Shown here piece after piece: positions 39,242 through 48,800 of a DNA stretch of 64,000 nucleotides. The notes under the pieces were generated by a model. The model worked only from the letters and a program-made list of their open reading frames with translations. It made no database searches and was not told the origin of the DNA. Location: assembly GCF_963378085.1 (NCBI RefSeq), contig NZ_OY726395.1, positions 3,534,001-3,598,000 on the forward strand, given 5' to 3'. This DNA comes from Mycolicibacterium sp. MU0050 (GTDB lineage: Bacteria; Actinomycetota; Actinomycetes; Mycobacteriales; Mycobacteriaceae). The first letter of the stretch is position 1. The number at the start of each line of letters is the position of its first letter. The translations under genes were made by a program, and so were the position numbers.

Positions 39242-40729
39242 CTAGGGTGCGGCTTCGAGCTCCCCCCGCGCCCGCTGCCCCATCACCGAATGCCGGCGGC
39301 TGTAGACGAAGTAGATGACGACGCCGAGGAGCATCCAGATGAGGAACCGGATCCAGGTCAACGCGGTCAGGTTGAGCATCAGCCACACGCACGCCACGAT
39401 CGACGCGATCGGCAACAGCGGCACCCACGGCACCCGGAACCCGCGCTTGAGGTCGGGCCGCGTGCGACGCAGCACCAGCACGCCCGCCGACACCAGCACG
39501 AAGGCGAACAGCGTGCCGACGTTGACCATCTCCTCGAGCTTGTCGATCGGGAACAACGACGCCGCCAGCGCGATCAGGACGGCCACGATCACGGTGATCC
39601 GCACCGGGGTCCCACGCGAACTCGTCCGGGCCAACGACCGCGGCAGCAGGCCGTCGCGGGCCATCGCGAAGATCACCCGGGACTGGCCCAGGACCAGCAC
39701 CATCACCACCGTGGTCAGGCCGGCGAGCGCGCCGATCGAGATCACCTGGGCCGCCCAGTCGATCCCGTTGGCCGAGAACGCCGTGGCGAGGTTCGCGGCC
39801 TTGCCGTCCGGGCCGGTCTTCAACTCGGTGTAGTGCACCATTCCGGACAGCACCACCGACACCGCCACGTACAGCACCGTCACGATGGCCAGCGCCGCGA
39901 GAATGCCCTTGGCGACGTCGCGCTGCGGGTTCTTCGTCTCCTCCGCCGTGGTCGCCACGACGTCGAACCCGATGAACGCGAAGAACACGATGGACGCACC
40001 GGCCAAGAGTCCGTACACGCCGTAATGGCTGCCCTCGGCCCCGGTCAGCAACGAGAACAGCGACTGATCGACGCCGGTCCCGCCGGCCTCACCGGGTTCC
40101 GACGGCGGGATGAACGGCCGGTAGTTGGCGGCCTTGATGTAGAACGCGCCGACGATGACCACCAGCAGCACCACCGCCACCTTGATGGCGGTGACGGTGG
40201 CCGAAAAGTTGGCCGACAGCTTCGTGCCCAACGCCAGCAGGACCGCCACCACGGCCACGATCAGCAACGCGCCCCAGTCCAATTTGAGGGGCCCCACGTC
40301 GGCGACACCGCCGGCAAATCCGAATACCGTGCCCAGGTAGGACGACCACCCCTTGGCCACCACCGCCGCGCCGATCGAGAACTCCAGAATCAGGTCCCAG
40401 CCGATGATCCATGCCATGAACTCACCGAAGGTCGCATACGAGAACGTGTATGCGCTCCCGGCCACCGGCACCGTCGATGCGAATTCCGCGTAGCACAGCG
40501 CCGCCAGGCCGCAGGTGACCGCCGCGATGAGGAACGACACCGAGATCGCCGGTCCGGTGATGTTGCCCGCCGTCGTGGCGGTCACGGTGAAGATGCCCGC
40601 GCCCACCACCACTGACACACCGAAAACCGTCAGGTCCCACCAGGAAAGGTCCTTGCGCAACCGGGTCCCGGGCTCGTCGGTGTCGGCGATCGATTGCTCG
40701 ACGGACTTGGTGCGCCATCTGCTCATCAC
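39242..40729 (-). CDS. Cationic amino-acid permease (APC family)
   Basis: A 495-residue transporter with about 12-14 membrane helices. The APC consensus GAGIFTVTA near residues 43-51 and the AALCYAEFAS segment are typical of cationic amino-acid transporters. It imports an amino acid with a proton. Matches Rv3253c in position. The ATGATG start leaves two possible first residues. Divergent from the FAD oxidoreductase across 60 bp. Exact substrate unknown. Confidence 0.9.
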   Translation of the reverse strand: MMSRWRTKSVEQSIADTDEPGTRLRKDLSWWDLTVFGVSVVVGAGIFTVTATTAGNITGPAISVSFLIAAVTCGLAALCYAEFASTVPVAGSAYTFSYATFGEFMAWIIGWDLILEFSIGAAVVAKGWSSYLGTVFGFAGGVADVGPLKLDWGALLIVAVVAVLLALGTKLSANFSATVTAIKVAVVLLVVIVGAFYIKAANYRPFIPPSEPGEAGGTGVDQSLFSLLTGAEGSHYGVYGLLAGASIVFFAFIGFDVVATTAEETKNPQRDVAKGILAALAIVTVLYVAVSVVLSGMVHYTELKTGPDGKAANLATAFSANGIDWAAQVISIGALAGLTTVVMVLVLGQSRVIFAMARDGLLPRSLARTSSRGTPVRITVIVAVLIALAASLFPIDKLEEMVNVGTLFAFVLVSAGVLVLRRTRPDLKRGFRVPWVPLLPIASIVACVWLMLNLTALTWIRFLIWMLLGVVIYFVYSRRHSVMGQRARGELEAAP

Positions 40730-40789
40730 AGTTCTGTCACCTTTCGAATTGGCCCGGTTTCGGCAATCTACCCATTACCGTGGGGCTCA

Positions 40790-42190
40790 ATGAGCAGGAC
40801 ATGCAATCTCCCGCGTGATCACGTCGTGGTGATCGGTAGCAGCGTCGCCGGTCTCTGTGCAGCCAAGCTGCTCTCCGAGCATTTCGCGCGGGTCACGCTG
40901 TACGAGCGCGACCACCTACCCGACACGCCGGTCAACCGCGGCGCCATTCCGCAGGGCGACCACGTGCACCTGCTCATGGCCCGCGGCGCCGAGGAACTCG
41001 AGAAGGTCTTCCCCGGCCTGCTGGCCGCCATGACCGCCGAGGGCGTGCCGGTGGTGCAGAACCAGCCGGAGTCCATCCACTTCACCGCCGGCGGGCACGT
41101 GCTGGGTACCGGGCAGGTGCTGGAATCGAACTTCACCGCCTACGTTCCGAGCCGGGCGCAACTCGAGTGGCAGATCCGGTCCCGGGTCAACCAGATCCCC
41201 ACGGTGACCATCGTCGAGCGCGGGGTCAGCGAGCCGGTCTTCGACCCGGTGGCCGGCCGCGTCACCGGGGTGGTGCTCGACGACGGCGAGACCGTGCCGG
41301 CCGACCTGGTGGTCGACGCCTCCGGCCGCGGTAGCCGGCTCCCTACCTGGTTGCAGCAGTGGGGTTTCGGTCGCCCGCGCGAGGATTCGGTCAAGATCGG
41401 CGTCACCTACGCCTCGCAGCGGGTCCGCATTCCGGCGGGTCAGATGGCCGAGAAGATGGTCCTGGTCAGCGCGCCCCACGACCGCCCACTGGGGATGGGC
41501 ATGCTGTTCCACGAGGACGCCATCTGGACGGTCACGGCGTTCGGCGTCGCCAAGGCCGAGCCGCCGAACGACTTCCCCGGTATCTGCGACCTCGCCGACA
41601 CGGTGCTGCCGCCGCACATCAGCGCGGCGCTACGGTCCGGAGAACCGGTGGGGCAGATGAACTTCCACCGCTACCCCACCAGCAAGTGGCGCCGCTACGA
41701 CAAGATGGACCGGCTACCCGAGGGCATCTTCCCGTTCGGTGACGCCGTCGCGAGCCTGAATCCCACCTTCGGCCAGGGCGTGACGATGACCGCCCTGCAG
41801 GCCGCCAACCTGCGCGAGGCCCTCGCGGGCGGGGTCGACGGCCTGGCCCGCCGACTGATCCGCCGGACCGCCCGCACGACGCTGCCGGTCTGGCTGATGA
41901 ACTCGGTCGCCGACATCGAGGCGCACGGCGCCCAGGGGCCCCGGCCCAAATGGTACGGCCCGATGTTCGGGCTGTTCGACCAGTTCCTCGGCGCCGCCGA
42001 GACCGATCCCGTTCTGGCCGAATGGTTCCTGCGCCGCACCAGCCTGCTCGACAGCGTGTGGATGACGCCCCCGCCGCGGATCATCGGACGGGCGGTACGC
42101 ACCAACATGCGGCAGTGGATGGCCGAGAAGAGCCGCCGCCGCGACGACGTCGATCAGCCGGCCGTGACGGGTTCCGGAACGGGTTCCTAG
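40790..42190 (+). CDS. FAD-dependent oxidoreductase (Rv3254-like)
   Basis: A 466-residue flavoprotein monooxygenase or hydroxylase-like protein. The FAD motif HVVVIGSSVAGLCAAKLL (about 11-28) and the GD-motif FPFGDAVASLNPTFGQGV are seen. No membrane segment. Substrate unknown. Start chosen at the ATG at 40790, since sequence upstream is not homologous. Its stop overlaps the convergent manA stop (42187-42190). Matches Rv3254. Confidence 0.87.
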   Translation: MSRTCNLPRDHVVVIGSSVAGLCAAKLLSEHFARVTLYERDHLPDTPVNRGAIPQGDHVHLLMARGAEELEKVFPGLLAAMTAEGVPVVQNQPESIHFTAGGHVLGTGQVLESNFTAYVPSRAQLEWQIRSRVNQIPTVTIVERGVSEPVFDPVAGRVTGVVLDDGETVPADLVVDASGRGSRLPTWLQQWGFGRPREDSVKIGVTYASQRVRIPAGQMAEKMVLVSAPHDRPLGMGMLFHEDAIWTVTAFGVAKAEPPNDFPGICDLADTVLPPHISAALRSGEPVGQMNFHRYPTSKWRRYDKMDRLPEGIFPFGDAVASLNPTFGQGVTMTALQAANLREALAGGVDGLARRLIRRTARTTLPVWLMNSVADIEAHGAQGPRPKWYGPMFGLFDQFLGAAETDPVLAEWFLRRTSLLDSVWMTPPPRIIGRAVRTNMRQWMAEKSRRRDDVDQPAVTGSGTGS

Positions 42191-43413
42191 ATACCGACGG
42201 TGGCCCGGAACAGCGTGGCGGGCTCGTCGGCGACCAGCCGAATCCGACCGTCGTCGGCGGAAACCCATGCGGCGCTGCCACGTTCGAGGCGCACGTCACC
42301 GGCCTTGCCGATCACGGTCACCGCCCCGTCGGCACAGATCAGCACCTGGGGTCCCTCGTGCCGACTGGGCGCGTCGACCTCGTGGCCCAACTGGTCGCCG
42401 TCCAGCTTCAGGATCGACACGGCGAACTCCGCGGCCGGGGTCCGATAGCTGCGCTCGAACCCGTCCTGCTCCACTTCGGGGTGCAGGTCCTGTTCGGTGG
42501 CCGGCGTGAAATTCAACACCCGGAGCAACTCGGGCACGTCGACGTGCTTGGGGGTGAGCCCGCCGCGAAGCACGTTGTCCGAGTTGGCCATCACCTCGAA
42601 CCCGACACCGTGCAGATAGGTGTGCAGGTTCCCGGCCGGCAGGTAGATCGCCTCCCCCGGCTCCAGGTGGACCCGGTTGAGCAGCAACGCGGCCAGCACG
42701 CCGGCGTCGCCGGGATAGCGCTCCCCCAGTTCCAGCACCGTCCGGGCGACCGCCGCGAACTCGGTGTCCTCGGAGCGCAGGTAGTTGATCGCACCGTCGA
42801 GCACCGCGGGCACCAGCACGTCGAGATCCGGCTGGGGCAAGGTGATCCAGGTGGTGAACAACGCGCGCAGCCCGTCGGCGTCGGACTGGTCCGAGAGCAG
42901 GTTGACGTACGGATCGAGGTCGGAGACCGCCAGGGCACGCAGCAGGGACACCGTCCGGGCCGCCGGGCGGAACCCCGCCAGCGCCTCGAACGGCTGCAGG
43001 GCCACCAGGATCTCCGGCTTGTGGCTGCGGTCGCGGTAGTTGCGCTCCGGCGAGTTCAGCGGCACGCCCATGCGGTCCTCGCGGGCGTAGCCCTCCACGG
43101 CCTGCTCGGCGCTGGGATGCGCCTGCAACGACAACGGTTCGTCGGCGGCGAGGATCTTCACCAGGAACGGCAGGGCGTCACCGAAGCGGGCACGCACCGC
43201 CGGGCCGAGCTGACCCTCGGGATCCGACTTGACCAGGTCCAACAGGGTGCGCTCCCCCTCGGCGGTCTGCACCCACGCCGGGTCGGCCGGATGCGCGCCG
43301 AGCCACAACTCCGCCTCGGGGTGCGCGGCCGGCACCGACCGACCGGTGAAGTCCGCGATGGCGGTCCTCGAACCCCAGGCGTACGTGCGTATCGCCCCGC
43401 GTAGCAGCTCCAC
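42187..43413 (-). CDS. manA: Mannose-6-phosphate isomerase
   Basis: A 408-residue type I phosphomannose isomerase interconverting fructose-6-phosphate and mannose-6-phosphate. Zinc ligands lie in SLQAHPS and the KPEILVAL region, with YLPAGNLHTYLHGVGFEVMANSDNVLRGGLTPKH. It feeds mannose into GDP-mannose for lipoarabinomannan, with pmmA and manB in this window. GTG start at 43411-43413. Same strand as the TobH-like gene and pmmA, 36 bp apart. Confidence 0.96.
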   Translation of the reverse strand: MELLRGAIRTYAWGSRTAIADFTGRSVPAAHPEAELWLGAHPADPAWVQTAEGERTLLDLVKSDPEGQLGPAVRARFGDALPFLVKILAADEPLSLQAHPSAEQAVEGYAREDRMGVPLNSPERNYRDRSHKPEILVALQPFEALAGFRPAARTVSLLRALAVSDLDPYVNLLSDQSDADGLRALFTTWITLPQPDLDVLVPAVLDGAINYLRSEDTEFAAVARTVLELGERYPGDAGVLAALLLNRVHLEPGEAIYLPAGNLHTYLHGVGFEVMANSDNVLRGGLTPKHVDVPELLRVLNFTPATEQDLHPEVEQDGFERSYRTPAAEFAVSILKLDGDQLGHEVDAPSRHEGPQVLICADGAVTVIGKAGDVRLERGSAAWVSADDGRIRLVADEPATLFRATVGI

Positions 43414-43449
43414 TACCTGATCCCCTGTGTCATTGCCGTCCCCCGCCTT

Positions 43450-44526
43450 TCAACCCCGGACCAGACGCAGGTACACCGCGGCCATCGCGAGTCGAACAGC
43501 GAGCGTAGCCAATTGCTGTTCAGGACGGTCGACTCCGCCGGCGGCGGTGGCCTCGTCGGCGTCGGGGACATCCTGAACCCCCACCATATCGACGTCCGGG
43601 AAGCCGCCGAGGCGTGCTGCCAACATCGGCCGCTCGGAAGTCAGCGCCAGCGCGAACACCCGCAGCGGCGCCGGCGCCGGGCCGTCGAGCTCCTCGTCGT
43701 GGAACAACGCGTCGGCACCGGTGGGGCCGCCCGCCACGTTCGACCGCAGCACCGCCAGCGCATCGGCCAACCCGGCCGCGGCCACCGGCTGCCCCGCGAT
43801 CCGCAGGAACAGCGCCGCGCCGTGCCGAGCCAGGGCCAGCGTCGCGGCGCAGTCACCGGTGAGCGCGACGTCGCGCCCGGCCATGCGCTCGGACAAGCCC
43901 TTGGCGGAGTTGGTGAACACTTCCCGGGCCGCGCTGTTGCGCAGCGCCTCGGCGTCCAGTTCGTCGGCCAACGCGCCCAGGTCCACCGGCAGCGTCGGGT
44001 CGACGGCGGCCAGGACCGCCAGGCCGGCGGCCAGGTACCGACAGAACGCGAACTCGTCGGGCACCGTCAGGCGCGGGGGCAGATTCGCGGAGCGGCCGGC
44101 CGAGGCGTCCCGCAGCGGCCCCTCCACGGGCGCCGCCACCACCAGCCGGGCGCCGCGGCGGACCGCGGTCGCCGCCGCCGTCACCAGCGTCGGGTCGGCC
44201 GGGTCGTCGCCGGCCACCACCAACACGTCGAGCGGTCCGACCCAGGGCGGGACCTCGGCCGCGAGCACGATCGGTTCGACGGCGGAGCCGCCCAGGGTGG
44301 CCGCCAACACCGCACCGGCCGATTCGGCGGTCCCGCGCCCGGTCACCCAGACGACCGACCGCGGTCGCTCGGCGCGGATCGACTCCAGGGCGCCCTCGTC
44401 GACCGCCGCCGCCGTCGCCCGGACCTGCGCCCCGGCCATCGCGGCCGCCCGCAACAGCCCGTCGCGGTCCGCGGCAATCAGGCCCTGCGTGTCGTCGATG
44501 TCGACGACGGCGCGTACTGCGTTCAC
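43450..44526 (-). CDS. TobH-type SIS-domain protein
   Basis: A 358-residue Ala-rich protein of the TobH/SIS-like family (Rv3256c type), with sugar-isomerase-like architecture: VVWVTGRGTAES and a second half resembling bacterial phosphoglucose/phosphomannose isomerase C-termini. The catalytic function is unknown. GTG start overlaps the pmmA stop (GTGA type), so translation is coupled. Sits between pmmA and manA, suggesting a role in mannose metabolism. Confidence 0.82.
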   Translation of the reverse strand: MNAVRAVVDIDDTQGLIAADRDGLLRAAAMAGAQVRATAAAVDEGALESIRAERPRSVVWVTGRGTAESAGAVLAATLGGSAVEPIVLAAEVPPWVGPLDVLVVAGDDPADPTLVTAAATAVRRGARLVVAAPVEGPLRDASAGRSANLPPRLTVPDEFAFCRYLAAGLAVLAAVDPTLPVDLGALADELDAEALRNSAAREVFTNSAKGLSERMAGRDVALTGDCAATLALARHGAALFLRIAGQPVAAAGLADALAVLRSNVAGGPTGADALFHDEELDGPAPAPLRVFALALTSERPMLAARLGGFPDVDMVGVQDVPDADEATAAGGVDRPEQQLATLAVRLAMAAVYLRLVRG

Positions 44527-45941
44527 GGCACCGCCTGCGGACCGGTCAGCGCCGCCTCGGCGACCGCCGCGATCTGCGCCTCGACCTGGTCGACGATGTC
44601 GCGGACATCCTCGGCGGTGCGGGCCTCGACGTTGAGCCGCAGCAGCGGTTCGGTGTTCGAGGTGCGCAAATTGAACCAGGAGTCGTCGCCGAGGTCCACG
44701 GTGACCCCGTCGAGGTGGTCCAGCGACTGCACGCGGTTGCCGAACCACTTCAGCACCGCCTCGACGCACGCGGGCGCATCGCTGACCGTGTAGTTGAGTT
44801 CGCCGGAGGCTTCGTAGCGCTGATAGTCAGCGGTCAACTCCGACAGGGGCCGGTCCGAATTCCCCAGCGCGGCAAGGACATACAACGCCGCCAGCATGCC
44901 GGAGTCGGCGCCCCAGAAGTCCCGGAAATAGTAGTGCGCCGAATGTTCGCCGCCGAAGATGGCGCCGGTCTCGGCCATCAGACCCTTGATGTAGGAGTGC
45001 CCGACCCGCGACCGCACCGGGGTGCCGCCCCGCTCGATGATCAGCTCGGGCACCGCCCGCGAGGTGATCAGGTTGTGGATGACGGTGGCGCCGATCTCCC
45101 GGGAGAGTTCCCGCGCGGCCACCAGCGCCGTGACCGCCGACGGCGACACGGGCCGGCCCCGTTCGTCGACCACGAAACACCGGTCGGCGTCGCCGTCGAA
45201 CGCCAGGCCGATGTCGGCGCCGTTGGCCACCACGAAGTTCTGCAGATCCACCAGGTTCGCCGGATCCAACGGGTTGGCCTCGTGGTTGGGGAAGGTCCCG
45301 TCGAGCTCGAAGTACAGCGGCAACACCGACAGCGCCTCGACCGCGCCGAGGACCGCCGGTGCGGTGTGACCGGCCATGCCGTTGCCGGCGTCCACGGCGA
45401 CCTTCAACGGACGAAGGCCGGCCAGATCCACCAGCGAGCGCAGGAAATCGCCGTAGTCGGCGAGCACGTCCCGGTCGGTGATGCTGCCGCGGGGCCCGTC
45501 GTGGTCGGGGACGCCGTTGATGACCTCGTCGCGAATCGTGATCAGGCCGCTGTCCTGACCCACCGGCTTGGCACCGGCCCGGCACAGCTTGATCCCGTTG
45601 TACGCCGCCGGGTTGTGGCTCGCGGTGAACATGGCACCCGGGCAGTCCAGCAGGCCGGCGGCAAAGTAGAGCTGATCGGTGGAGGCCAGGCCGATCCGCA
45701 CCACGTCGAGCCCCTGGGCGGTGACGCCCTCGGCGAACGCGGCCGCCAGTTCCGGAGAGCTGGCCCGCATGTCGCAGCCGATCACCACCGTCGAGCTGTC
45801 CGAACGCACCAGCCGGGCGAAGGCGGCACCGACGGCGGCGACGAAGGCGGGGTTGATCTCCTCGCCCACCAAACCGCGCACATCGTATGCCTTGATCACG
45901 CGGTGCACCGCATCGGCGGCAAACCCGGCGGAACGCGACAT
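44523..45941 (-). CDS. pmmA: Phosphomannomutase
   Basis: A 472-residue alpha-D-phosphohexomutase. The phosphoserine lies in TASHNPAAYNGIK, metal-binding DGDADRC, sugar loop GGEHSAHYYFRDF and phosphate loop RTSNTEPLLRL. It converts mannose-6-phosphate to mannose-1-phosphate for GDP-mannose. Start at the ATG at 45939-45941 (MSRSAG); an upstream in-frame ATG adds 11 residues. First gene of a pmmA-tobH-manA run on the minus strand. Confidence 0.95.
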   Translation of the reverse strand: MSRSAGFAADAVHRVIKAYDVRGLVGEEINPAFVAAVGAAFARLVRSDSSTVVIGCDMRASSPELAAAFAEGVTAQGLDVVRIGLASTDQLYFAAGLLDCPGAMFTASHNPAAYNGIKLCRAGAKPVGQDSGLITIRDEVINGVPDHDGPRGSITDRDVLADYGDFLRSLVDLAGLRPLKVAVDAGNGMAGHTAPAVLGAVEALSVLPLYFELDGTFPNHEANPLDPANLVDLQNFVVANGADIGLAFDGDADRCFVVDERGRPVSPSAVTALVAARELSREIGATVIHNLITSRAVPELIIERGGTPVRSRVGHSYIKGLMAETGAIFGGEHSAHYYFRDFWGADSGMLAALYVLAALGNSDRPLSELTADYQRYEASGELNYTVSDAPACVEAVLKWFGNRVQSLDHLDGVTVDLGDDSWFNLRTSNTEPLLRLNVEARTAEDVRDIVDQVEAQIAAVAEAALTGPQAVP

Positions 45942-46077
45942 GCTCAAGACTCCTGACGGCACAAGGGGGTGCATCGAAGGGTGGAAATTATCCCCGTCAG
46001 CCTAGCGGTTGCGGTCTCGCGACTCGGCCGTCGTTTCACATCACTTCGGTTATGGCGACTGGAGCGCCAGGACAGCC

Positions 46078-46497
46078 TCAGTCGGTGGGGTCGGGCAGCA
46101 CCCGCAGGTGTCCGCGGCGACGGCCGTTCCCCGCCCCACCGGGCGCCGAGGGTGCCAACACCGCGCCGGCGGGCGTCGCGCCGTGCTGTGGGCTCGGCTC
46201 CGAGAACCCGTGCACCGGCGCCTTCGGCAGTTCGCGACCCTCGCGGACGGCGTCGGCCAGGGCGACCAGGTCGTCATCGTCGGTATGGGTGGGCAGCGGG
46301 CCGGCGTGTCGGACCAACTCCCAACCGCGCGGAGCGGTGATGCGTCCCGCATGTTGAACACACAGGTCCCAGGAGTGCGGCTCGGCCACGGTGGCCAGCG
46401 GCCCGACGACGGCGGTCGAATCCGAATAGACGAACGTCAACGTCGCCACCGCATAATGGGGGCACCCGGGCCTGCAGCAGCGACGGGGAACATTCAC
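46078..46497 (-). CDS. DUF3499 protein (Rv3258c-like)
   Basis: A 139-residue actinobacterial protein. Conserved N terminus MNVPRRCCRPGCPHYAVATLTFVY with a cysteine cluster (CCxxGC) and SWDLCVQHAGRITAPRGWELVRH, suggesting a metal-binding or small zinc-ribbon fold. No signal or membrane segment. GTG start. Divergent from the metallopeptidase-like gene by 116 bp. Function unknown. Confidence 0.82.
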   Translation of the reverse strand: MNVPRRCCRPGCPHYAVATLTFVYSDSTAVVGPLATVAEPHSWDLCVQHAGRITAPRGWELVRHAGPLPTHTDDDDLVALADAVREGRELPKAPVHGFSEPSPQHGATPAGAVLAPSAPGGAGNGRRRGHLRVLPDPTD

Positions 46498-46613
46498 TCC
46501 GTGAGGCTATCGCGCGGAGTCGAATCGGCTGAGCGGGACACGCGCACACCGCGCCGCGGTGCCGAACCGTTACCTTGCCGGGCCGGCCCCGGGCCGCCAG
46601 ATACCATCTGCGG

Positions 46614-47102
46614 GTGGCCGATTCCCGCAGCTTCCGAGGGGGCCCGGCCCGCCGGCGGAGCAGGCGGCACGGCCGGGAGTACCGCGGACCGTTGCTGCCA
46701 CCGAGCGTGCCGGGGTGGCGCAGCCGCGCCGAACGGTTCGACATGGCCGTGTTGGAGGCCTACGAACCCATCGAGCGGCGCTGGCACGACAGGCTGACGA
46801 CGCTGGACATCGCCGTCGACGAGATTCCGCGGATCTCGCCGCGCGATCCGGACAATGTGCAGTTCCCCCCGGAGATCATCGCCGACGGCCCGATTGCTTT
46901 GGCCCGGCTGATTCCCGCCGGCGTGGACGTGCGGGGCAACTCGACGCGGGCGCGGATCGTCGTGTTCCGCAAGCCCATCGAACGGCGCGCCAAGGACGCA
47001 TTGGATCTGGGCGACTTACTGCATGACATCCTGGTGGCTCAGGTGGCCACGTACCTGGGGGTCGAACCGTCGGTCATCGACCCCACGATCGATGACGACT
47101 AG
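46614..47102 (+). CDS. Zincin-1-like (metallopeptidase family) protein with lost active site
   Basis: A 162-residue member of the small zincin-like family. Where HExxH should lie the sequence reads HDILV (137-141, in DLLHDILVAQVATYLG), so the second histidine and glutamate are gone and protease activity is unlikely. Basic N terminus (RRRSRRHGREYRG). GTG start at 46614. It converges on whiB2. Matches Rv3259. Confidence 0.8.
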   Translation: MADSRSFRGGPARRRSRRHGREYRGPLLPPSVPGWRSRAERFDMAVLEAYEPIERRWHDRLTTLDIAVDEIPRISPRDPDNVQFPPEIIADGPIALARLIPAGVDVRGNSTRARIVVFRKPIERRAKDALDLGDLLHDILVAQVATYLGVEPSVIDPTIDDD

Positions 47103-47121
47103 CCGACGTCGAAAAAGTTTG

Positions 47122-47475
47122 CTAGATGATCCCGCGCTTGAGCCGGCGGCGCTCCCGCTCGGACAGGCCACCCCAGATGCCGAAGCGCTCGTCGTTGGCC
47201 AGCGCGTACTCGAGGCACTTGTCGCGCACCTCGCAGCCCAGGCAGATGCGCTTGGCTTCGCGCGTGGAGCCGCCCTTCTCCGGGAAGAACGCCTCTGGGT
47301 CGGTCTGCGCGCACAGCGCGTTCTCTTGCCAGTCGTCGTCCTCGGTTGCCGGCGCGGGATCGAAATTGTCCGGCACCACACTCAAATGCGAACGTCCCGC
47401 CACTGCCCCCGTTGCCGAGTCCATATTGGTGTGCGGTGCACTGCCAATTGAGCCGAAAAATTGCTCAAAGGACAT
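47122..47475 (-). CDS. whiB2: WhiB2/WhmD iron-sulfur regulator of cell division
   Basis: A 117-residue WhiB protein. Cluster ligands Cys55, Cys78, Cys81 and Cys87, the GIWGG turn (99-103) and basic tail ERRRLKRGII are seen. The M. smegmatis homologue WhmD is essential for septation. Start at the ATG at 47473-47475, since GAGGAGG lies just upstream; a GTG 15 bp earlier would place the ribosome site inside the gene. A 326-bp gap separates it from divergent fbiA. Confidence 0.95.
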   Translation of the reverse strand: MSFEQFFGSIGSAPHTNMDSATGAVAGRSHLSVVPDNFDPAPATEDDDWQENALCAQTDPEAFFPEKGGSTREAKRICLGCEVRDKCLEYALANDERFGIWGGLSERERRRLKRGII

Positions 47476-47801
47476 GTTCCGCCTCCTCACCTTGGTTTCG
47501 TCAATTCAGTAAATGTCGCCCACTATTGTTCTGTGGTCATCCCAATTCGAACATGTGATCGAATCTCGGTCTGCGACAGCGAAACCGGCCGGCCAACCAG
47601 GAAATGACACTGATGTGATTAGACACGGGTTAGCTGCCAGGGTCAAGCGCTAGGGCTGAAATTCATACCACCAATCACCGAAATTGCGGCGCGTCGTTGC
47701 CTTGGCGTGTCGTGTGAGTAATCGCACTGAGATTTCTGCGTGTCGATCACAGTCCGACCGGCTGACCGGCCCGGTAGTCCCAACGCCTAGTCTCGTTCGG
47801 T
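47476..47801. other. Divergent intergenic region, whiB2 / fbiA
   Basis: 326 bp without a gene. It should contain the whiB2 and fbiA promoters. It is AT-richer than its neighbours in the part near whiB2. It carries one CRP-like word (47713-47728). No canonical terminator or riboswitch was recognised. Confidence 0.6.
47713..47728 (+). promoter_or_regulatory. Weak CRP-like site upstream of fbiA
   Basis: TGTGAGTAATCGCACT fits GTGA-N6-TCAC with one mismatch, 74-89 bp before the fbiA GTG. A single near match in a 326-bp gap is weak evidence. Confidence 0.28.
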
Positions 47802-48800
47802 GTGAAGGTCACCGTACTGGTCGGCGGAGTGGGCGGAGCCCGCTTCCTCTTGGGCGTGCAGCAGTTGTTGGGGTTGGGACAGTTTGCGGGAGACCAGCCT
47901 ACCGACACCGGCGAGCACGAGCTCACGGCCGTGGTCAACGTCGGTGACGACGCCTGGATGCACGGCGTACGCATCTGCCCCGATCTGGACACCTGCATGT
48001 ACACCCTGGGCGGCGGCATCGACCCCGAACGCGGCTGGGGGCACAAGAACGAAACCTGGCATGCCAAGGAGGAGTTGGCCCGCTACGGCGTGCAGCCCGA
48101 CTGGTTCGGCCTCGGCGACCGCGACCTGGCCACCCACCTGGTGCGCAGCCAGATGCTGCGCGCCGGATATCCGCTGTCGGCGGTGACCGAGGCGTTGTGC
48201 GTGCGGTGGGCGCCCGGGGCCCGGCTGCTGCCGGCGTCCGACGACCGCAGCGAGACCCACGTCGTGATCACCGACCCGGAGACCGACGAGCGGCGCGCCA
48301 TCCACTTCCAGGAATGGTGGGTGCGCTACCGCGCGAAGGTGCCGACCCACAGCTTCGCCTTCGTCGGCGCCGAGAAGGCCACCGCGGGAGACGGTGTCAC
48401 CGCGGCGATCGCCGAGGCCGACGTCGTCTTCCTGGCCCCGTCGAATCCGGTGGTGAGCATCGGGGCCATCCTGGCGATCCCCGGCATCCGCGGCGCGCTG
48501 CGTTCGACGTCAGCCCCCGTGGTGGGCTACTCGCCGATCATCGGCGGACGTCCCCTGCGGGGCATGGCCGACGAGTGCCTGACCGTCATCGGCGTCGAGT
48601 CGACCTCCCCGGCCGTCGGCGAGCACTACGGCGCCCGGTCGGCCACCGGCATCCTCGACGCGTGGCTGGTGCACGAGGGTGACGAGGCCGCCATCGACGG
48701 TGTGGCGGTGCGCTCCGTGCCGCTGCTGATGACCGATCCGCGGGCCACCGCGCAGATGGTGCGCGCCGGCCTCGACGTGGTCGGCGTGGCGGTCCCGTGA
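47802..48800 (+). CDS. fbiA: FbiA, LPPG:FO 2-phospho-L-lactate transferase (CofD)
   Basis: A 332-residue enzyme that transfers the phospholactyl or phosphoenolpyruvyl moiety to FO in coenzyme F420 synthesis. N-terminal [20 protein letters not shown] and [23 protein letters not shown] are typical of CofD. GTG start. Overlaps fbiB by 4 bp, so the two are coupled. F420 is needed by reductases and for activation of nitroimidazole drugs in mycobacteria. Confidence 0.97.
   Translation: MKVTVLVGGVGGARFLLGVQQLLGLGQFAGDQPTDTGEHELTAVVNVGDDAWMHGVRICPDLDTCMYTLGGGIDPERGWGHKNETWHAKEELARYGVQPDWFGLGDRDLATHLVRSQMLRAGYPLSAVTEALCVRWAPGARLLPASDDRSETHVVITDPETDERRAIHFQEWWVRYRAKVPTHSFAFVGAEKATAGDGVTAAIAEADVVFLAPSNPVVSIGAILAIPGIRGALRSTSAPVVGYSPIIGGRPLRGMADECLTVIGVESTSPAVGEHYGARSATGILDAWLVHEGDEAAIDGVAVRSVPLLMTDPRATAQMVRAGLDVVGVAVP

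Noticed and set aside
46760..47029. Minus-strand open frame opposite the zincin-like gene
   Set aside because: Shadow of the plus-strand gene with no family resemblance.
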